From positions 1 to 64,000 of the forward strand of contig NZ_JAHVAI010000010.1 of assembly GCF_019264375.1 (NCBI RefSeq): a stretch of DNA of 64,000 nucleotides, in the 5' to 3' direction. Under the pieces are notes generated by a model that had not been told where the DNA came from, did not search any database, and worked only from the letters and a program-made list of their open reading frames with translations. The translations under genes and the position numbers were made by a program. Positions 8,567-17,676 of the stretch are shown here, piece by piece. Source of the stretch: Sedimentimonas flavescens. GTDB lineage: Bacteria > Pseudomonadota > Alphaproteobacteria > Rhodobacterales > Rhodobacteraceae. The first letter of the stretch is position 1, and each line of letters opens with the position of its first letter.

Positions 8567-10099
8567 ATGATGTCCGCGATCTTCATCGCTCTTTTCTGCG
8601 CCGCTGTGCTTGGCTGGTGGCTGACGCGCCTTCCGACGCGGGTGGCCGACGCGCCCGGCGCGCCGCCGCTTCCCTCGGGGCGGCTGGCCGCGCTTTGGCC
8701 CGATCTGGAAAGCACTGGCATCGCCCCGCTGCCCGAGGCGCTGGAGGCGTTCGCGGCCCGCCTTGCGCTTTGCGATGCCGCCCGTTCCGAGATCTGCGCG
8801 CAGTATTACCTGTGGCGCGGCGATCATTCCGGCACGCTCCTGTTCGAGGCGCTCTTGCGCGCGGCAGATCGCGGCGTGCGGGTGCGACTGCTGCTGGATG
8901 ACAATGCGACCGCGGGGCTCGATGCGCGGCTGGCCTGTCTCGACGCCCATCCGAATATCGAGCTGCGCCTTTTCAACCCCTTCCCCCTGCGCTTCCCGCG
9001 CCTGCTCGGCTACCTGTTCGATTTCCCGCGCCTCAATCGCCGGATGCACAACAAGATGCTGATCGCCGACGGGGCCGCCGCGATTCTCGGCGGGCGCAAC
9101 ATCGGGGACGAGTATTTCAACGACCTGTCCTCGATCGGACTGTTCATGGATATGGATGTCTTCGTGGCGGGTCATGCGGTGCGCGCCGCGCAAGAGACTT
9201 TTGAGACCTACTGGGCCTCGGAGCCCGCATGGCCAGCCGAACGCCTTATCCGGCAGACGCCCCGTCGGGTGCGGAAAGGCCGCAACACTCAGGAGAGGGC
9301 ACTTCAGGCCGCGCGGGGGACACGGTTTTCGGCCCTGCTCGCCGAAAGCCTCTCGGCCGCCGATCTGGGAACCTCGGCGCTGAGCTTGCACGAGGCCCCT
9401 GTCCGCCTGATCACCGACCCGCCCGAAAAGGTCCTAGGTCGCGCGCGCAAGCGACATCACCTGTTCCCATCGCTGCGCTTGGCCCTCGGGCGCCCGCAGG
9501 AGAGCTACGATCTGATCTCGCCCTATTTCGTACCCCGGCGACGCGACGCCAAGGAAATCCGCGCCATGGCGAAACGCGGCATTCGGGTGCGGGTGTTGAC
9601 CAATTCGCTTTCGGCCTCTGATACGCCCATAGTGCATACCGGCTACGCCTGGCAGCGCCATGCGCTGATCCGCGCTGGCGTCGCCATCTACGAATATTCC
9701 GGCGACGGAAAGGTGCAGTTGCGTCGCGGCCTGATCGTGCGCAACCGCCACGGCACCGCCCCGTTCACGCGCAACAAGCTGCATGCCAAGTTATTCTCGG
9801 TCGATCGCAAGCGTGTCTTCATTGGCACGTTCAACTTCGACCCCCGTTCGCTGTTTCTCAACACCGAGATGGGAGTGGTCGTGGAAGATCCCGCATGGGC
9901 CGAGGATCTGCACCGCACCTTCGATCGAACCGTGCCGGATCTTGCCTGGCGTGTGGGGCTGCGGCGCGGGCATCTGATCTGGACCCGCCGGACCGAGGAC
10001 GGCGGCGAGGAAACCATCCGCCACGAACCCGGCGCGCAATTGTGGCAGCGCGGGCTGATCGTTCTTCTTGCCTGGCTGCCGATCAAGGGCCTGCTTTAG
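8567..10099 (+). CDS. Phospholipase D family / cardiolipin synthase-like protein
   Basis: 510 residues. An N-terminal hydrophobic segment (about 3-20) probably anchors it in the membrane. Two HKD motifs are present: H161-x-K in MHNKMLIADGAAAILGGRN, and H406-x-K in LHAKLFSVDRKRVFIGTFN, each with the downstream acidic and Gly/Asn residues. These form the single active site of PLD-superfamily phosphatidyltransferases. The domain resembles cardiolipin synthase/YmdC (ClsC) proteins more than secreted phospholipases. The substrate is not determined from sequence. The stop overlaps the converging rnr stop by 4 nt. Confidence 0.85.
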   Translation: MMSAIFIALFCAAVLGWWLTRLPTRVADAPGAPPLPSGRLAALWPDLESTGIAPLPEALEAFAARLALCDAARSEICAQYYLWRGDHSGTLLFEALLRAADRGVRVRLLLDDNATAGLDARLACLDAHPNIELRLFNPFPLRFPRLLGYLFDFPRLNRRMHNKMLIADGAAAILGGRNIGDEYFNDLSSIGLFMDMDVFVAGHAVRAAQETFETYWASEPAWPAERLIRQTPRRVRKGRNTQERALQAARGTRFSALLAESLSAADLGTSALSLHEAPVRLITDPPEKVLGRARKRHHLFPSLRLALGRPQESYDLISPYFVPRRRDAKEIRAMAKRGIRVRVLTNSLSASDTPIVHTGYAWQRHALIRAGVAIYEYSGDGKVQLRRGLIVRNRHGTAPFTRNKLHAKLFSVDRKRVFIGTFNFDPRSLFLNTEMGVVVEDPAWAEDLHRTFDRTVPDLAWRVGLRRGHLIWTRRTEDGGEETIRHEPGAQLWQRGLIVLLAWLPIKGLL

Positions 10100-12360
10100 G
10101 GTTTCTTGCGCGTGCGCTTGACCTTGCGGGCGATGCCGCGCTCCTTTGCCTTGATCGCGGCAACCTTGCGGCCCCGCCGGAAGGGCTTCTTGCCACCCTT
10201 GCCGGGGCCGGGAAGGCTGGCGCCCTCCAGTTCCAACAGCTCCAACTCCAGCCCGCCGGTCATCGGGATCGCCTCGCGCAGGCGCACCAGCACCCGCTGG
10301 CCGATGCCGATCACCGTGCCGCTGTCGGCACCGGTCAATTGCTGCGCGTCACGGTCATAGTGGAAGAACTCGCGCCCGATCTCACGCACCGGGATCAGGC
10401 CATCAGCGCCGGTTTCGTCGAGTTTCACGAAAGCGCCGAACTTCTGCACGCCCGAGATGCGCCCGGTGAACTCGCTGCCCACGCGATCCGACAGATAGGC
10501 CGCCAGATAACGGTCGGTCGTGTCGCGCTCGGCCGCCATTGAGCGGCGCTCGGTCTCCGAGATTTGCTGCGCGGTCTCATCGAGGATCTCGATATCCTGC
10601 GCGCTCAGCCCGTCCTTGCCCCAGCCATGGCCCAGGATCAGCGCGCGATGCACGATCAGGTCGGAATAGCGCCGGATCGGCGAGGTGAAATGCGCGTAGG
10701 ACCGCAGCGCCAGCCCGAAATGCCCAAGGTTCTGCGGCGCATAATAGGCCTGCGTCATGGCCCGCAACGTCGAGATGTTCACCAACTCGTCGAACTCGGA
10801 GCCTTCGGCCTGCGCCAGAAGCCGGTTGAGATGCGCAGTCTTCAGCACCTGCCCCTTGGCCAGGTTGAAGCCCGACGCCTGCGCAACCTCGCGCAGCGCC
10901 TCGATCTTTTCGGGGGAGGGTTCTTCGTGCACGCGGTAGAGCAGCGGGCGGCGCAGCCGTTCGAGCTCCTCTGCGGCGGCGACATTGGCCAACACCATGA
11001 ATTCTTCGATCAGCTTATGCGCGTCGAGACGCTCCTTGAAGCGCACCGAGGCGACCTTGCCGGCCTCGTCGATAACGATCTGGCGTTCGGGCAGATCAAG
11101 ATCAAGCGGCTGGCGCGCCGCGCGGGCGCGCACCAACGCGTTGTAGCATTCATAAAGCGGTGCGATGACCTCATCGACAAGCGGGGCGGTCTTTTCGTCC
11201 GGGCGCCCTTCGCGCGCGGCTTGAACCTGCGCGTACTCGAGCGAGCCGACCGAACGGATCATGCCGCGCGTGAAGCGATGGCTGAGCTTGTGGCCCGCGC
11301 TGTCGATCTTCATGCGCACGGCCAGAACCGCGCGCGGCACGTGTTCGTGCAGCGAGCAAAGATCGCCCGAGAGCCGGTCGGGCAGCATGGGCACGACGCG
11401 GTCGGGGAAATAGGTCGAATTGCCGCGCTTGCGCGCCTCGCGGTCCAGCGCCGAGCCGGGGCGGACGTAATGCGCAACATCCGCGATGGCGACCCAGAGG
11501 ATATGGCCCCCCTCGTTATTGGGGTCATCGTCGGGCATCGCAAGACAGGCGTCATCGCGGTCGCGCGCATCGGCCGGGTCGATGGTGACGAAGGGCAGCT
11601 CGCTCAGATCCTCGCGGCCCTCCAGGTCGGCGGGGCGCGCGGCATCGACCTCGGCGATCACGGCATCGGGGAAGTCGTCGGGGATGCCATGCTGGTGAAT
11701 CGCGATCAGTGAAACGGCGCGCGGCGCGGTCGGGTCACCCAGACGTTCAATCACACGGGCGCGCGGCAGGCCCATGCGGCCGCGCGGGCCGATCTGCTCG
11801 GCCTCGACCAGCTCGCCGTCGCGGGCGTCCTGCGTGGCGCCGGCCCCCACGACCCATTCCTTTTGCTCACCCTTGTCGATGGGCACGATGCGCCCACCCT
11901 CGGCGCCCTTGCGGAAGATGCCGACGACGCGGTGCTGCGCCTCGCCGACCTTGCGGATCAGGCGGGCCTCATAGTCATAACCTTGCCCCGAGACCTCGGC
12001 GATGCGGGCGAGAATACGCTCGCCCGCCGCCAGTGCCGGGTCACCCGATTTGGCGATGAAGAGGATGACCGGCTCGGGGCCTTCGCCCTCCCATTCGATG
12101 GCGCGCGCCCAGAGATCGCCGGAACTGTCGGCCGGGAGGATTTCGAGCACAGAAACGGGCGGCAGCTTGGCGCTGTCGTGGTAGGACTTGCGGCGGCGTT
12201 CGAGCAGCCCCTCGTCGGTCATCTCGCGCAGGATGCGTTTGAGTTCGATCTTGGCAGCGCCCTTGATCCCGAAGGCCTTGGCGATGTCACGTTTCGCACC
12301 GGCGCCGGGGTGGTCGGCAAGCCATGCGAGGATCTGTTCTTTGGTGGGCAACTGGTTCAT
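10096..12360 (-). CDS. rnr: Ribonuclease R
   Basis: 754 residues, a 3'-5' exoribonuclease able to digest structured RNA. In order: an N-terminal winged-helix region (PTKEQILAWLADHPG...), cold-shock-like OB domains, and an RNB catalytic domain with the aspartate cluster TIDPADARDRDDA. Then come HFTSPIRRYSDLIVH, an S1 domain (FTGRISGVQKFGAFVKL) and a Lys/Arg-rich tail typical of RNase R. The start ATG at 12360 (MNQLPTKE) is preferred over an ATG five codons upstream. In relatives it often follows topA; here the upstream neighbour is an acetyltransferase, separated by a dispersed repeat. Confidence 0.93.
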   Translation of the reverse strand: MNQLPTKEQILAWLADHPGAGAKRDIAKAFGIKGAAKIELKRILREMTDEGLLERRRKSYHDSAKLPPVSVLEILPADSSGDLWARAIEWEGEGPEPVILFIAKSGDPALAAGERILARIAEVSGQGYDYEARLIRKVGEAQHRVVGIFRKGAEGGRIVPIDKGEQKEWVVGAGATQDARDGELVEAEQIGPRGRMGLPRARVIERLGDPTAPRAVSLIAIHQHGIPDDFPDAVIAEVDAARPADLEGREDLSELPFVTIDPADARDRDDACLAMPDDDPNNEGGHILWVAIADVAHYVRPGSALDREARKRGNSTYFPDRVVPMLPDRLSGDLCSLHEHVPRAVLAVRMKIDSAGHKLSHRFTRGMIRSVGSLEYAQVQAAREGRPDEKTAPLVDEVIAPLYECYNALVRARAARQPLDLDLPERQIVIDEAGKVASVRFKERLDAHKLIEEFMVLANVAAAEELERLRRPLLYRVHEEPSPEKIEALREVAQASGFNLAKGQVLKTAHLNRLLAQAEGSEFDELVNISTLRAMTQAYYAPQNLGHFGLALRSYAHFTSPIRRYSDLIVHRALILGHGWGKDGLSAQDIEILDETAQQISETERRSMAAERDTTDRYLAAYLSDRVGSEFTGRISGVQKFGAFVKLDETGADGLIPVREIGREFFHYDRDAQQLTGADSGTVIGIGQRVLVRLREAIPMTGGLELELLELEGASLPGPGKGGKKPFRRGRKVAAIKAKERGIARKVKRTRKKP

Positions 12361-12401
12361 GGCTTTGCCTATCATGGGCCTGTGCGGGCGTCACGCGCGA
12401 A

Positions 12402-12446
12402 GCGGGGCGCTGCCCCGCACCCCGGGATATTTCCGCCACATTGAAG
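12402..12446 (+). repeat. Dispersed intergenic repeat, copy 1
   Basis: A hairpin GCGGGGC-GCT-GCCCCGC (12402-12418) is followed by ACCCCGGGATATTTCCGCC and a TTGAAG end. The same layout recurs at 18412, 41658, 45831 and 60287. It lies between the 5' end of rnr and the acetyltransferase stop, oriented opposite to both genes. Confidence 0.65.
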
Positions 12447-12447
12447 A

Positions 12448-12861
12448 TCAGAGGCGTCTCAACATGTCCCGGTGCGGGATGCCCGCATCGTCATAGATGG
12501 GACCGAAGGCCGCAAATCCAAGCTTTTCGTAGAAGGGCAGCGCATGGGTTTGCGAGCCAAGCTGCGCCGCGGTGCAGCCGCGGTCTTTCAGGTGCTGGCA
12601 GGCTGCCCGGATGAGCGCCGCACCAAGACCCGTTCCGCGCGCTTCGGGCAAGACGCAGACCCGGCCGATCTTGCCCGTCTCGTCCTTGATGAAAAGCCGC
12701 GCGGTGCCGACCGGGCGATCCTCCACGAAGGCCAGAAGGTGAATCGCGATGTCATCGAGATCGTCGATCTCGAGTTCCTCCGGGACGCCCTGCTCCTCGA
12801 TGAAGACTGTGCGGCGCAGTGCGTGGCAGGCCGCGAGGTCTTCGGTCACGACGATCTTCAT
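12448..12861 (-). CDS. GNAT family N-acetyltransferase
   Basis: 137 residues, one GNAT domain. The acetyl-CoA pyrophosphate-binding motif is [18 protein letters not shown] near residues 68-85. [11 protein letters not shown] is the GNAT motif B strand, and the N-terminal [16 protein letters not shown] resembles the ElaA/YjcF group. The acceptor substrate is unknown. The ATG overlaps the dapE stop (ATGA), so the two are translationally coupled, which does not by itself prove a link to lysine synthesis. Confidence 0.85.
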   Translation of the reverse strand: MKIVVTEDLAACHALRRTVFIEEQGVPEELEIDDLDDIAIHLLAFVEDRPVGTARLFIKDETGKIGRVCVLPEARGTGLGAALIRAACQHLKDRGCTAAQLGSQTHALPFYEKLGFAAFGPIYDDAGIPHRDMLRRL

Positions 12862-13997
12862 GCGAAATAGTCCCGCAGGCAGCGCATATAGATCGCCTTG
12901 AGCTGGGTGATCTGCGCGATCTCGATGCGTTCATCGACCTGGTGCATAGTCTGGCCGACGAGGCCGAATTCGAGCACCGGGCAGTGATCCTTGACGAAGC
13001 GCGCATCCGAGGTGCCGCCCGAGGTCGAAAGCTCGGGCTTGAGGCCGGTCTCGGCCTCGACGGCGCGGGCGACCAGTTCGACGAAGGGGCCCGGCGGGGT
13101 GAGGAAGCTTTCGCCTGAAATCTCTGTACGAATGCTCAGACGCACGCCGGTTTCGGCCTCGACAAGGCGCGCGAGCCCCTCGCCCCATTGGGTCAGCGAA
13201 GCGCCGGAGTGGGAGTCGTTGAAGCGGATGTTGACCGTTGCGCGGGCCTTGGCGGGGATCACGTTATTGGCCGGATTGCCACAGTCGATGGTGGTGATCT
13301 GGAGCGTCGACGCATCGAAATGCTCGGTGCCGCTGTCAAGCGGGTTCGCCGTCATGCGGTGCAGCAGGTCCACCAGCGCGTGCAACGGGTTCTTGGCGCG
13401 ATGCGGATAGGCGGAGTGGCCCTGCACACCCTCGGCCTCGATATAGAAGGTCATCGAGCCGCGGCGGCCGATCTTCATCATCTCGCCCATCGTGTTCGGG
13501 CAGGTCGGTTCGCCGACAAGGCAGACCGACATGGCCTCTCCCTCGTTGGCCATCCAGTCCAGAAGGGCGCGGGTGCCGTCATGGCCGACACCCTCTTCGT
13601 CGCCGGTGATGGTCAGCACGATGGCGCCTTCGGGCGGGGTCAGCAGCACGAAATCGATGGCGGCGGCGACGAAAGCCGCGACGCCCGATTTCATGTCGGT
13701 CGCGCCGCGCCCCCAGAGCACGCCGTCGTGGATCTCACCGCCGAAGGGATCGTGCGTCCAGGCTGCGGCATCGCCCACCGGCACCACATCGGTGTGGCCA
13801 TTGAAGCCGAAGGTCTTCGCGCCCTTCTCGCCCCAACGGGCAAAGAGGTTGGGGATCCCGTTGCGATCGACACGGCTGCAGGCGAATCCCGCCGCGCCAA
13901 GAACGCCCTCAAGCAGTTGCAGCGCGCCGCCCTCGAACGGGGTGACCGAGGGGCAGCGGATCAGATCCGCAGTAAGTTTGACGGGATCGAGCGACAT
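12858..13997 (-). CDS. dapE: Succinyl-diaminopimelate desuccinylase
   Basis: 379 residues, M20 metallopeptidase family. It hydrolyses N-succinyl-LL-2,6-diaminopimelate in lysine and peptidoglycan precursor synthesis. The dinuclear zinc site is visible: H68 and D70 in [14 protein letters not shown]101 in [10 protein letters not shown]134-E135 in TGDEEG, and a late histidine in [12 protein letters not shown] central dimerisation domain runs about 180-295. The start at 13997 has AAGGAG 6 bp upstream; a TTG-initiated extension to 14024 is discarded. It overlaps the acetyltransferase gene by 4 nt. Confidence 0.94.
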   Translation of the reverse strand: MSLDPVKLTADLIRCPSVTPFEGGALQLLEGVLGAAGFACSRVDRNGIPNLFARWGEKGAKTFGFNGHTDVVPVGDAAAWTHDPFGGEIHDGVLWGRGATDMKSGVAAFVAAAIDFVLLTPPEGAIVLTITGDEEGVGHDGTRALLDWMANEGEAMSVCLVGEPTCPNTMGEMMKIGRRGSMTFYIEAEGVQGHSAYPHRAKNPLHALVDLLHRMTANPLDSGTEHFDASTLQITTIDCGNPANNVIPAKARATVNIRFNDSHSGASLTQWGEGLARLVEAETGVRLSIRTEISGESFLTPPGPFVELVARAVEAETGLKPELSTSGGTSDARFVKDHCPVLEFGLVGQTMHQVDERIEIAQITQLKAIYMRCLRDYFA

Positions 13998-14254
13998 GGC
14001 GGGCTCCTTGTTCGAGTTGTCCAAGGCTTAGCTGCGGGCGCGGACAAGCACAACGCCCAGCAATCCGATAAGCGCGCACAGATCGGGCTTTCATTCGCGC
14101 CGAACTGCGGCATACTGGAGGCATATAAAAACTAGCCCCGAGGCAGGGCGACACGAGCAGGGCAACGTCCCTCCCCTAGACCAGACCGCCACCCCGCAAG
14201 GGTCGGCGGCGCGCGTGTTTTCTGCCATCGGTGCGCAAGAGGCACGAGGCAGTC
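13998..14254. other. dapE-Hint divergent intergenic region
   Basis: 257 bp with no gene I can support. It contains the ribosome binding site of dapE at the left edge and a short AT-rich patch with CATATAAAAACTAG near 14121-14134 that could hold a promoter for either gene. I see no other structure. Confidence 0.4.
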
Positions 14255-15301
14255 ATGCAGGCACATGCGGGTTGGATTGCGGCGCATCTCCCGGGACTCG
14301 GGCGGATCATGTTTGACCAGCACCCCCTGCCGGTTTCGGTTGTGCGCGGCAGCTTGATGGTCGAGTTCGCGCTGATCCCCGGCGAGGCCGAGATCCTGCC
14401 TCTGGCCCATGTCACCGGACGCGGGGCGCAGGCGCGGTTCTTCTCGCTCGGTTTCACGGCGGATGAACAGGTCTCGGTGATGCAGCGGCAGGGCATGGCG
14501 TTTCACGCGCTCTCTCTGGATGCTAGCGACGCATTGGCCTGTGGCGGGCCGATGCGCCTGATCTGGCGTTGGGACGTGGCGGCGGGCGAAAGCGTTCTGG
14601 CGCTTGAGTCGCTGACGGATAGCTCCCTGCGCCACCGCGTCGGCGGCCTGCCGCTAGCCATGCCGCGCGAGGATCTTCTGGCGCTGGCCGCCGGAACCGG
14701 CACAGCGCGGGTCGGGCCTCGGGTCGAATGGCTGGCCTTTGGCGATCATCGGCACCCGCTTGGGCCCGCGGGTGCACTGGCACCGCTGACGCAGATCGCC
14801 ACGCCGCAGGGCTGGCGCGCGGTTGGCGCACTGCGCCCGGGCGATCTGGTCGAGACCGCTGATCACGGTGCCCAGCCGGTGCTGTGGTCGGGTCGGGTGC
14901 CCCTGCCCGCGCTTGGCCACCTACGCCCCGTGCGGCTCTGTGCGCCACATTTCGGCTCCGCCAACGATCTTTGGGTCGCGCCGCACCAGCGCATCGCCCT
15001 GCCCGGCGCGGGTGGCGCGCTGACCGAGGCACGCGATCTGGTCGATGGCCTTCACGCCATCCAGCCCGACCGCCCGAATGTGCTGAACTGGCACGGGATC
15101 TTGCTGGACCAGCCCGCGCTGCTGATCGCCGAGGGCTGCCTTGTCCAAAGCCTCGACATCGGGCGTTTGCGCCGCCAGCCTGCATTGGCTGCCCTGAGCA
15201 CGCTGGCCGACACGGCATTGCCCGAGCACGCGGGCGCTGAGCGGCCGATGCTGACGCGCGGGCAGGCTTTGCAGGCGCTTGGCGCTCGGAAAGCTGCCTG
15301 A
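14255..15301 (+). CDS. Hint-domain protein (Hedgehog/intein fold), no N-terminal Cys
   Basis: 348 residues. The N-terminal part (1 to about 175) has no motif I can name. A Hint-like domain spans about 176-310: TQIATPQGWRAVGALRPGD, then VETADHGAQPVLWSG, a beta-rich stretch and VAPHQRIAL, which corresponds to the conserved histidine region of alphaproteobacterial Hint proteins. The usual Cys before TxIxT is replaced (ALAPLTQIAT), so self-splicing or autocleavage is unlikely. No signal peptide or membrane segment is seen. A GTG 8 codons upstream (14231) is an alternative start. It stands 115 bp before the acyl-CoA dehydrogenase start. The function is unknown. Confidence 0.7.
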   Translation: MQAHAGWIAAHLPGLGRIMFDQHPLPVSVVRGSLMVEFALIPGEAEILPLAHVTGRGAQARFFSLGFTADEQVSVMQRQGMAFHALSLDASDALACGGPMRLIWRWDVAAGESVLALESLTDSSLRHRVGGLPLAMPREDLLALAAGTGTARVGPRVEWLAFGDHRHPLGPAGALAPLTQIATPQGWRAVGALRPGDLVETADHGAQPVLWSGRVPLPALGHLRPVRLCAPHFGSANDLWVAPHQRIALPGAGGALTEARDLVDGLHAIQPDRPNVLNWHGILLDQPALLIAEGCLVQSLDIGRLRRQPALAALSTLADTALPEHAGAERPMLTRGQALQALGARKAA

Positions 15302-15415
15302 CGGCACACTTTGCGCGCGACACATTCGGTCACATTTCGCCGCTGATACGAATTTTTATTGCGCTGCAACTGCAAAACCCCTAAGCACTGTGCAACCGCA
15401 GAAAGGAACCGATTC

Positions 15416-17077
15416 ATGGCGCATGATGGGGCTGACATGACCAATATCCATATGACCGACCTGCTGGCGCTGACCGAGGCCACGCTGCCCGAAATCGCCA
15501 AGATCACCGCCGATGCGACCGACGCGCTGCGCGCCCTCGTGACCCGCGACGGCAAGGTCTCGGGCGCCGCGCTTGAAGAAAACCAGTTTGCCGCACACGC
15601 CCTGTCGTGGCTGGCCACCTACAACCAGTCGCTGATCCAGCTGCGCGGTTGGGCCGGTCGCATCGCCGAGGACGGTGAGTTCGGCGCCATGGAAAGCCTG
15701 ATCCTGCAAATCGGCTTTGGCGAATATCTCGCGCAGATCTCGGGCGGCATTCCGATGAGCCAGGGCGAGGTTGCGCGCCTTGCCGATCTGGGCGTCAGCT
15801 GGACCCCGGGCCCCGAGGCCGCCAAGCTGATCGCCGAGGGCAACAGCCCCGCCGCACGCCAGACGCTGGTCGCCATGATGCGCGACAATCAGGGCCGTGC
15901 GCTCTTTGGCACCTCGGGCCTCGACGAAGACCTCGAAATGATCCGCGATCAATTCCACCGCTATGCCGAGGAGCGCGTGATCCCCTTCGCGCACGAGTGG
16001 CACCTGAAGGATGAGCTGATCCCGATGGACACCATCAACGAACTTGCCGAACTGGGCGTGTTCGGCCTGACCATCCCCGAGGAATACGGCGGGCTTGGCC
16101 TGTCCAAGGCCTCGATGGTCGTGGTGACCGAAGAGCTTTCGCGCGGCTATATCGGCGTAGGCTCGCTTGGCACGCGCTCGGAAATCGCGGCGGAACTGAT
16201 CCTGTGCGGCGGCACCGAGGAGCAGAAGGCGAAATGGCTGCCGGGCCTTGCCTCGGGCGAGATCCTCTCTACCGCCGTCTTCACCGAACCGAACACCGGC
16301 TCGGATCTGGGCTCGCTGCGCACCCGCGCGGTGAAGGACGGCGATGACTGGGTCGTGACCGGCAACAAGACCTGGATCACCCATGCGCAGCGCACCCATG
16401 TGATGACGCTGCTGGCCCGCACCGACCCGAACACCACCGACTATCGCGGCCTGTCGATGTTCCTGGCCGAGAAGACCCCGGGCACCGACGACAACCCCTT
16501 CCCGACCCCCGGCATGACCGGCGGCGAGATCGAGGTTCTGGGCTATCGCGGCATGAAGGAATACGAGCTTGGCTTCGACGGCTTCCGCGTGAAGGGTGAG
16601 AACCTTCTGGGCGGCGAGGAAGGCAAAGGCTTCAAGCAGCTGATGGAGACCTTCGAGAGCGCCCGCATCCAGACCGCCGCGCGCGCCGTGGGCGTTGCGC
16701 AATCGGCCTGCGAGATCGGCATGCAATACGCCATCGACCGCAAGCAGTTCGGCAAGTCGCTGATCGAGTTCCCGCGCGTCGGGGGCAAGCTTGCCATGAT
16801 GGCTGTCGAGATCATGATCGCCCGCCAGCTGACCTATTTCTCGGCCTGGGAAAAGGATCACGGTCACCGCTGCGACCTTGAGGCCGGCATGGCCAAGCTG
16901 CTTGGCGCCCGCGTGGCATGGGCGGCAGCCGACAACGCGCTGCAAATCCACGGCGGCAACGGTTTCGCGCTGGAATACGCGATCTCGCGCATCCTGTGCG
17001 ACGCGCGCATCCTCAACATCTTCGAGGGCGCGGCTGAAATTCAGGCGCAGGTCATCGCCCGCCGTCTCCTGGGCTGA
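15416..17077 (+). CDS. mcd: Acyl-CoA dehydrogenase, probable (2S)-methylsuccinyl-CoA dehydrogenase
   Basis: 553 residues, about 150 longer than ordinary acyl-CoA dehydrogenases because of an N-terminal domain (to about 175) carrying GFGEYLAQISGGIPMSQGE. That extension is typical of methylsuccinyl-CoA dehydrogenase, the FAD enzyme of the ethylmalonyl-CoA pathway that makes mesaconyl-C1-CoA. The core has EEYGGLGLS, TEPNTGSDLGSLRT, TWITHA, DRKQFGKSL, ALQIHGGNGF and the catalytic glutamate in NIFEGAAEIQ. The start follows GAAAGGAACC. Electrons would go to ETF (etfA at the left edge). A relative acting on another branched acyl-CoA is the alternative, since other pathway genes are not in the window. 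Confidence 0.72.
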   Translation: MAHDGADMTNIHMTDLLALTEATLPEIAKITADATDALRALVTRDGKVSGAALEENQFAAHALSWLATYNQSLIQLRGWAGRIAEDGEFGAMESLILQIGFGEYLAQISGGIPMSQGEVARLADLGVSWTPGPEAAKLIAEGNSPAARQTLVAMMRDNQGRALFGTSGLDEDLEMIRDQFHRYAEERVIPFAHEWHLKDELIPMDTINELAELGVFGLTIPEEYGGLGLSKASMVVVTEELSRGYIGVGSLGTRSEIAAELILCGGTEEQKAKWLPGLASGEILSTAVFTEPNTGSDLGSLRTRAVKDGDDWVVTGNKTWITHAQRTHVMTLLARTDPNTTDYRGLSMFLAEKTPGTDDNPFPTPGMTGGEIEVLGYRGMKEYELGFDGFRVKGENLLGGEEGKGFKQLMETFESARIQTAARAVGVAQSACEIGMQYAIDRKQFGKSLIEFPRVGGKLAMMAVEIMIARQLTYFSAWEKDHGHRCDLEAGMAKLLGARVAWAAADNALQIHGGNGFALEYAISRILCDARILNIFEGAAEIQAQVIARRLLG

Positions 17078-17099
17078 GCCTGCAATAATCGAGCAGTCG

Positions 17100-17124
17100 A
17101 CGGGGCCTTCGGGCCCCGTTTTGC
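17100..17124 (+). terminator. Terminator after mcd
   Basis: The stem ACGGGGCC/GGCCCCGT (8 bp, TTCG loop) is followed by TTTGC, 22 bp after the mcd stop. Confidence 0.7.
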
Positions 17125-17172
17125 ATTGCGCCTGTCACACATTTGAGCACTGTAGCGGCAAAGGAGCCCGCC

Positions 17173-17676
17173 ATGATCCGCAACGCCACGCCCGCCGACG
17201 CCCCCGCCATCGCCGCGATCTACAATGATGCCGTGTGCAACACGACCGCGATCTGGAACGAGGTCGAGGTCGATGCGGCGAACCGGGTCGATTGGATGCA
17301 GGCGCGTCAGGCGGCGGGGCTGCCCGTGCTCGTGCTAGAAGAGGCGGGCGAGGTCATCGGCTATGCCAGCTACGGCCCGTTTCGCGCTTTCGACGGTTTT
17401 CGCGGTACGGTCGAGCATTCGGTCTATATCCGCACGGATCTGCGTGGCGGCGGGCGCGGGCGCGCGCTGCTGGAGGGGCTGATCGAACATGCCCGCGCCG
17501 ATGGGTATCACGTCATGGTCGGCGCGATCGAGGCGGGAAATGCAGGTTCGATGGCATTGCACAGCAAGCTCGGCTTTACGCATGTCGGGACGATGCCGCA
17601 GGTCGGGCAGAAATTCGGGCGCTGGCTGGATCTCGCGCTGCTGCAACTGGTGCTGGACAGGCGCGCTCAGCCCTGA
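17173..17676 (+). CDS. GNAT acetyltransferase, phosphinothricin acetyltransferase-like
   Basis: 167 residues with a good AAAGGAG site 7 bp upstream. It resembles the phosphinothricin/methionine-sulfoximine acetyltransferase group (PAT/YncA): [20 protein letters not shown] at the N-terminus, [24 protein letters not shown], the acetyl-CoA loop [14 protein letters not shown] and a C-terminal [20 protein letters not shown]. Members acetylate amino-acid analogues; the physiological substrate here is unknown. Its last 10 nt overlap the converging recO stop. Confidence 0.87.
   Translation: MIRNATPADAPAIAAIYNDAVCNTTAIWNEVEVDAANRVDWMQARQAAGLPVLVLEEAGEVIGYASYGPFRAFDGFRGTVEHSVYIRTDLRGGGRGRALLEGLIEHARADGYHVMVGAIEAGNAGSMALHSKLGFTHVGTMPQVGQKFGRWLDLALLQLVLDRRAQP

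Noticed and set aside
6878-9391. A long minus-strand open frame (about 837 codons) opposite pckA and the PLD-like gene
   Set aside because: It covers both real genes in antisense and has no domain signature. Codon-bias shadow.
14255-15301. The Hint protein as an active intein or a secreted toxin
   Set aside because: The expected N-terminal cysteine is missing, no host protein flanks it, and no signal peptide or toxin domain is visible.
15356-16951. A 531-codon minus-strand frame opposite the acyl-CoA dehydrogenase
   Set aside because: Antisense of a conserved enzyme, His/Gly/Ala-rich, no motif.
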